A DNA stretch of 15,276 nt from Candidatus Caldarchaeum sp. (lineage in GTDB: Archaea; Thermoproteota; Nitrososphaeria_A; Caldarchaeales; Caldarchaeaceae). Under the pieces are notes generated by a model that saw only the letters and a program-made list of their open reading frames with translations, searched no databases and had not been told where the DNA came from. Position numbers and translations under genes: made by a program. This document shows, one piece after another, positions 13,067 to 15,276 of this stretch. The DNA lies in contig JANWZT010000015.1 of assembly GCA_025054515.1 (NCBI GenBank), positions 1 to 15,276 on the forward strand. The letters are read 5' to 3'. How positions within the stretch are numbered: the stretch's first letter is position 1; every line of letters begins with the position of its first letter.

Positions 13067-15276
13067 TCAACCACCTTTTTCATGACTCATCAAAAGGGTC
13101 ACCATGCCCGTGCCGACGGGGATTTCCCGCCCAATAAGAATTCTTTCGACGTTTCCTTTGAGGTTGTCGACTTCACCTCTGGCCGCAGCCTCGAGAAGTG
13201 TCTGGACGCTGATTTCGTAAGCAGCCCTCGCAAGGACGCTACTTTTCAGCTTCACAACACCGTGTCTACCGATCTGACGAACGCTTCCGCTGACAGTCAT
13301 CATGTCCGCCAGAAGCAGAAGATGACGGATGTCCACGTCAAGGCCTTGGTCCTCCAGCACATCCCTCGACTCTTCAACTATGGCGTTGCGGGCTGCCTCG
13401 ATTCCGAAAACTTCCGCGATTTCGTAAATGTCGTTGGTTCTAATTCTTCTCCAGTCGACGCCGGGAACCTCCATAACCTCTTTGAGGTTGGAACCTTCCG
13501 TTCTGATGACATACTCATCCTTCTCCTTGAAAACGGTGGCTTTTTTGATGCGTCTGATGCCTTTGACCTTTAGGAGACCGATTCTTTCACGGGTTCGGGC
13601 TATGTCCGTCAACGCTTCTTCATCGAGCTTGACGGATACGACCTGTTCTTCAGCGTTGTATTCGGCGTCAACTGTTTTCAACGCTTTTTCGATGTCTTTC
13701 CTGCTTACGCCGTGTTCCTCCAATGCCTTGGGGTCTATCTTGAATTCGACGGTGCCTTTCTTGTAGTTGACCACTACGCCGGCGATGAGGTCTCCGAGAG
13801 TTGTATACTGAATCTGTTTGGCGAGCCGGCGAGCTTTCGCCAAGTTTGTCGCGTATTCGGGTGTGAGGGGGATGTACATTATCGGGGTGGAAGGGGTGCG
13901 GCGTGCGTCAACTATCTCTATCAGCCTCGGTAGGCCTTTGAGGATGCTCTGTTCGCCGACGCCGGCGAAGTGGAAAGTTCTGAGAGTCAGTTGTGTTCCC
14001 GGTTCTCCAATCGACTGAGCCGTGACAACCCCGACGGCGTCGCCGGGCTCGGCGAGAGAATTGACGTATTTCTCAAGTGTTTCGGCGATGATGCGGTCGA
14101 CGGCGGAGTACGGAGGTCGTTTCTTGAGCAGTTCATCCCGAAGTTCTTCGAGTATTTTCTTTGGAATGCGGTCGACTGCTTCGTTGAGTTTGTTGTGGAT
14201 GTATTCTTCTGTGGCCGGCTCGTCTTTGGGAGTGGATGCCAAGACAGAGTTGACGATGTTGGATATGGTTACGGCTTTGCCGTGGTCCGATTTCGCGGGA
14301 TCGACGCCGTCCTCTCCGTAGGCAAACTGTATTATCCTTCCTTCATCAGCCGTCCGAACTGTTCCATCATAGTCGATGTACAGGGATTCGAGGGCGTTGA
14401 TGAGCCGTCTCTGCATGTAACCGCTTTGCTGGGTTCGCACAGCCGTGTCGACGAGCCCGTCTCTGCCACCGACAGCGTGGAAGAAAAACTCTATCGGGTC
14501 GAGGCCCGATACAAATGAATTGTAGACGAATCCCCGGGCTCTCGGCGACATGTCGCCGGGTTTGAAGAAGGTGAGAACCCTGTTCCGGAATCCTCTGTGT
14601 ACTCTTTCTCTTCTGACGGACTGCTGTCCAACGACCGCTATCATCTGGTCGAGGTTGAGCATCGTCCCTCGAGCGCCAGTTTTCGCCATAATGAAGGCAG
14701 AGCTTTTCTGCGAAATCTTCGAACGTATCAGCCTACCCGCGGAATCCCTCGCTTCGTTCAATATCTTCAACACATCGGCCTCGAAGGCCTGCTGTTCGGT
14801 CATCCCCGGCGGAATCTCTTTCTCTCCCGCCTCGTATTCTTCTCGGACCTTTACAAACGTTGATTCAGATTTCTTGAAAATCTGCTGTATGCCTGCATAA
14901 ATTTCCTCTGGAACCTCTAGATCGTCGATCGCGAAGGAGAAGCCTTTCATCTCGATAAACGTGTTGGCGAGACGGACGACGTTGTCGAGAAATTCGCGAG
15001 CAGATTCAGGACCGTAGTCCTTCGCAAGCCTGTGGAGGATGCTATTGGCTTTCTCCACACCAACTGAACCTTTGTCGATGACTCCCGTCACCAATTCACC
15101 GTTTTGGACAACAACCTCAAGGTTGTTGAAGGAAGATTTTGTTACGTGACTGAAGTTTTTCGGCAACAATAGGCTGAAGACCTGTTTGCCCGTCCACATC
15201 GGCTCAGGTGTTTCAATCGCGGGCTTGGGTATCTCCCCTTTGTACTGTAAGGAGGACAAGAGTTTGGCGAGCTCGG
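13067..15276 (-). CDS. rpoA: DNA-directed RNA polymerase subunit A, unsplit (A'+A''), C-terminal part; 5' end beyond the window
   Basis: Largest subunit of archaeal RNA polymerase, homologue of Rpb1/beta'. The frame is open to the right edge (…ELAKLLSSLQYKGEIPKPAI), so about 736 C-terminal residues are present; the TTG at 15259 is internal, not a start. Numbering from that codon: the GEIPKPAIETPEPMWTGKQ segment of A' (8-26), the bridge-helix region FFFHAVGGRDGLVDTAVRTQQSGYMQRRL (258-286), YGEDGVDPAKS (314-324), then directly into A'' with the EEYIHNKLNEAVDRIPKKIL helix (351-370), VGVVTAQSIGEPGTQLTLRTFHFAG (409-433, trigger loop) and GLPRLIEIVDARR. No stop, start or intein interrupts the A'/A'' junction. 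The catalytic NADFDGD loop lies outside the window. The next genes are rpl30e and nusA, the conserved order, with the rpoA stop overlapping the region of the L30e start. Confidence 0.96.
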   Translation of the reverse strand, partial: ELAKLLSSLQYKGEIPKPAIETPEPMWTGKQVFSLLLPKNFSHVTKSSFNNLEVVVQNGELVTGVIDKGSVGVEKANSILHRLAKDYGPESAREFLDNVVRLANTFIEMKGFSFAIDDLEVPEEIYAGIQQIFKKSESTFVKVREEYEAGEKEIPPGMTEQQAFEADVLKILNEARDSAGRLIRSKISQKSSAFIMAKTGARGTMLNLDQMIAVVGQQSVRRERVHRGFRNRVLTFFKPGDMSPRARGFVYNSFVSGLDPIEFFFHAVGGRDGLVDTAVRTQQSGYMQRRLINALESLYIDYDGTVRTADEGRIIQFAYGEDGVDPAKSDHGKAVTISNIVNSVLASTPKDEPATEEYIHNKLNEAVDRIPKKILEELRDELLKKRPPYSAVDRIIAETLEKYVNSLAEPGDAVGVVTAQSIGEPGTQLTLRTFHFAGVGEQSILKGLPRLIEIVDARRTPSTPIMYIPLTPEYATNLAKARRLAKQIQYTTLGDLIAGVVVNYKKGTVEFKIDPKALEEHGVSRKDIEKALKTVDAEYNAEEQVVSVKLDEEALTDIARTRERIGLLKVKGIRRIKKATVFKEKDEYVIRTEGSNLKEVMEVPGVDWRRIRTNDIYEIAEVFGIEAARNAIVEESRDVLEDQGLDVDIRHLLLLADMMTVSGSVRQIGRHGVVKLKSSVLARAAYEISVQTLLEAAARGEVDNLKGNVERILIGREIPVGTGMVTLLMSHEKGG

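Noticed and set aside
13970..14518. A 182-codon plus-strand frame inside rpoA
   Set aside because: Antisense to the conserved trigger-loop and bridge-helix coding region; no independent signals such as promoter or ribosome-binding site.
15257..15259. TTG as the start of a separate A''-like rpoA gene
   Set aside because: The frame continues open to the window edge with coding-like sequence, and the following residues belong to the middle of the A' part, so the TTG is internal.
1..15276. CRISPR arrays, insertion sequences, tRNA or rRNA genes
   Set aside because: Gaps between genes are at most 83 bases, and I saw no repeated direct repeats, transposase motifs or cloverleaf-like segments in them.

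Overview
The window looks like chromosome of a thermophilic member of the Thermoproteota, most likely an Aigarchaeota/Caldarchaeum-type or related Thaumarchaeota-grade archaeon. The evidence is a leftward information-processing operon (RNA polymerase subunit A, L30e, NusA-like KH protein, S7), an archaeal-type PEP carboxylase, archaeal TATA promoters with apparently leaderless transcripts, and an RNA polymerase A gene in which the A' and A'' parts are one uninterrupted reading frame. From family knowledge, most Crenarchaeota and Euryarchaeota split this gene, whereas the Thaumarchaeota/Aigarchaeota branch does not. The lineage call is an inference from gene content, not from a search.

Layout. 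Positions 1-3272 (minus strand) hold a tight four-gene operon transcribed leftward: an LLM-class (F420/flavin) oxidoreductase, an SsnA-type amidohydrolase, a YgfM/CoxM-type FAD subunit of a molybdenum hydroxylase, and the first 21 codons of its [2Fe-2S] subunit, which runs off the left edge. Positions 3273-3355 are a divergent promoter region. Positions 3356-10145 (plus strand) hold adenine deaminase followed by a complete BMP-type ABC importer: a Tat-exported binding protein, a double ATPase and two RbsC-like permeases. Positions 10148-11719 (plus) encode PEP carboxylase. Positions 11716-15276 (minus) encode S7, NusA-like, L30e and the C-terminal 736 or so residues of RpoA. The two halves converge with overlapping stop codons. 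There is no RNA gene, CRISPR array or mobile element, and no gap longer than 83 bases.

How it fits together. The left two thirds read as a purine acquisition and breakdown locus. The BMP/NupOPQ-type importer would bring in nucleosides or bases. Adenine deaminase makes hypoxanthine. The SsnA-like hydrolase and the molybdenum hydroxylase subunits match the ssnA-ygfM pairing of bacterial purine/urate degradation clusters. The promoters of the LLM operon, adenine deaminase and the binding protein share a TATA element followed by CCCC at about -20 from an ATG, which suggests joint regulation. The most notable points are this archaeal purine locus with its shared promoter architecture, an unexplained LLM oxidoreductase leading the oxidation operon, the unsplit rpoA, and the absence of rps12 between nusA and rps7.
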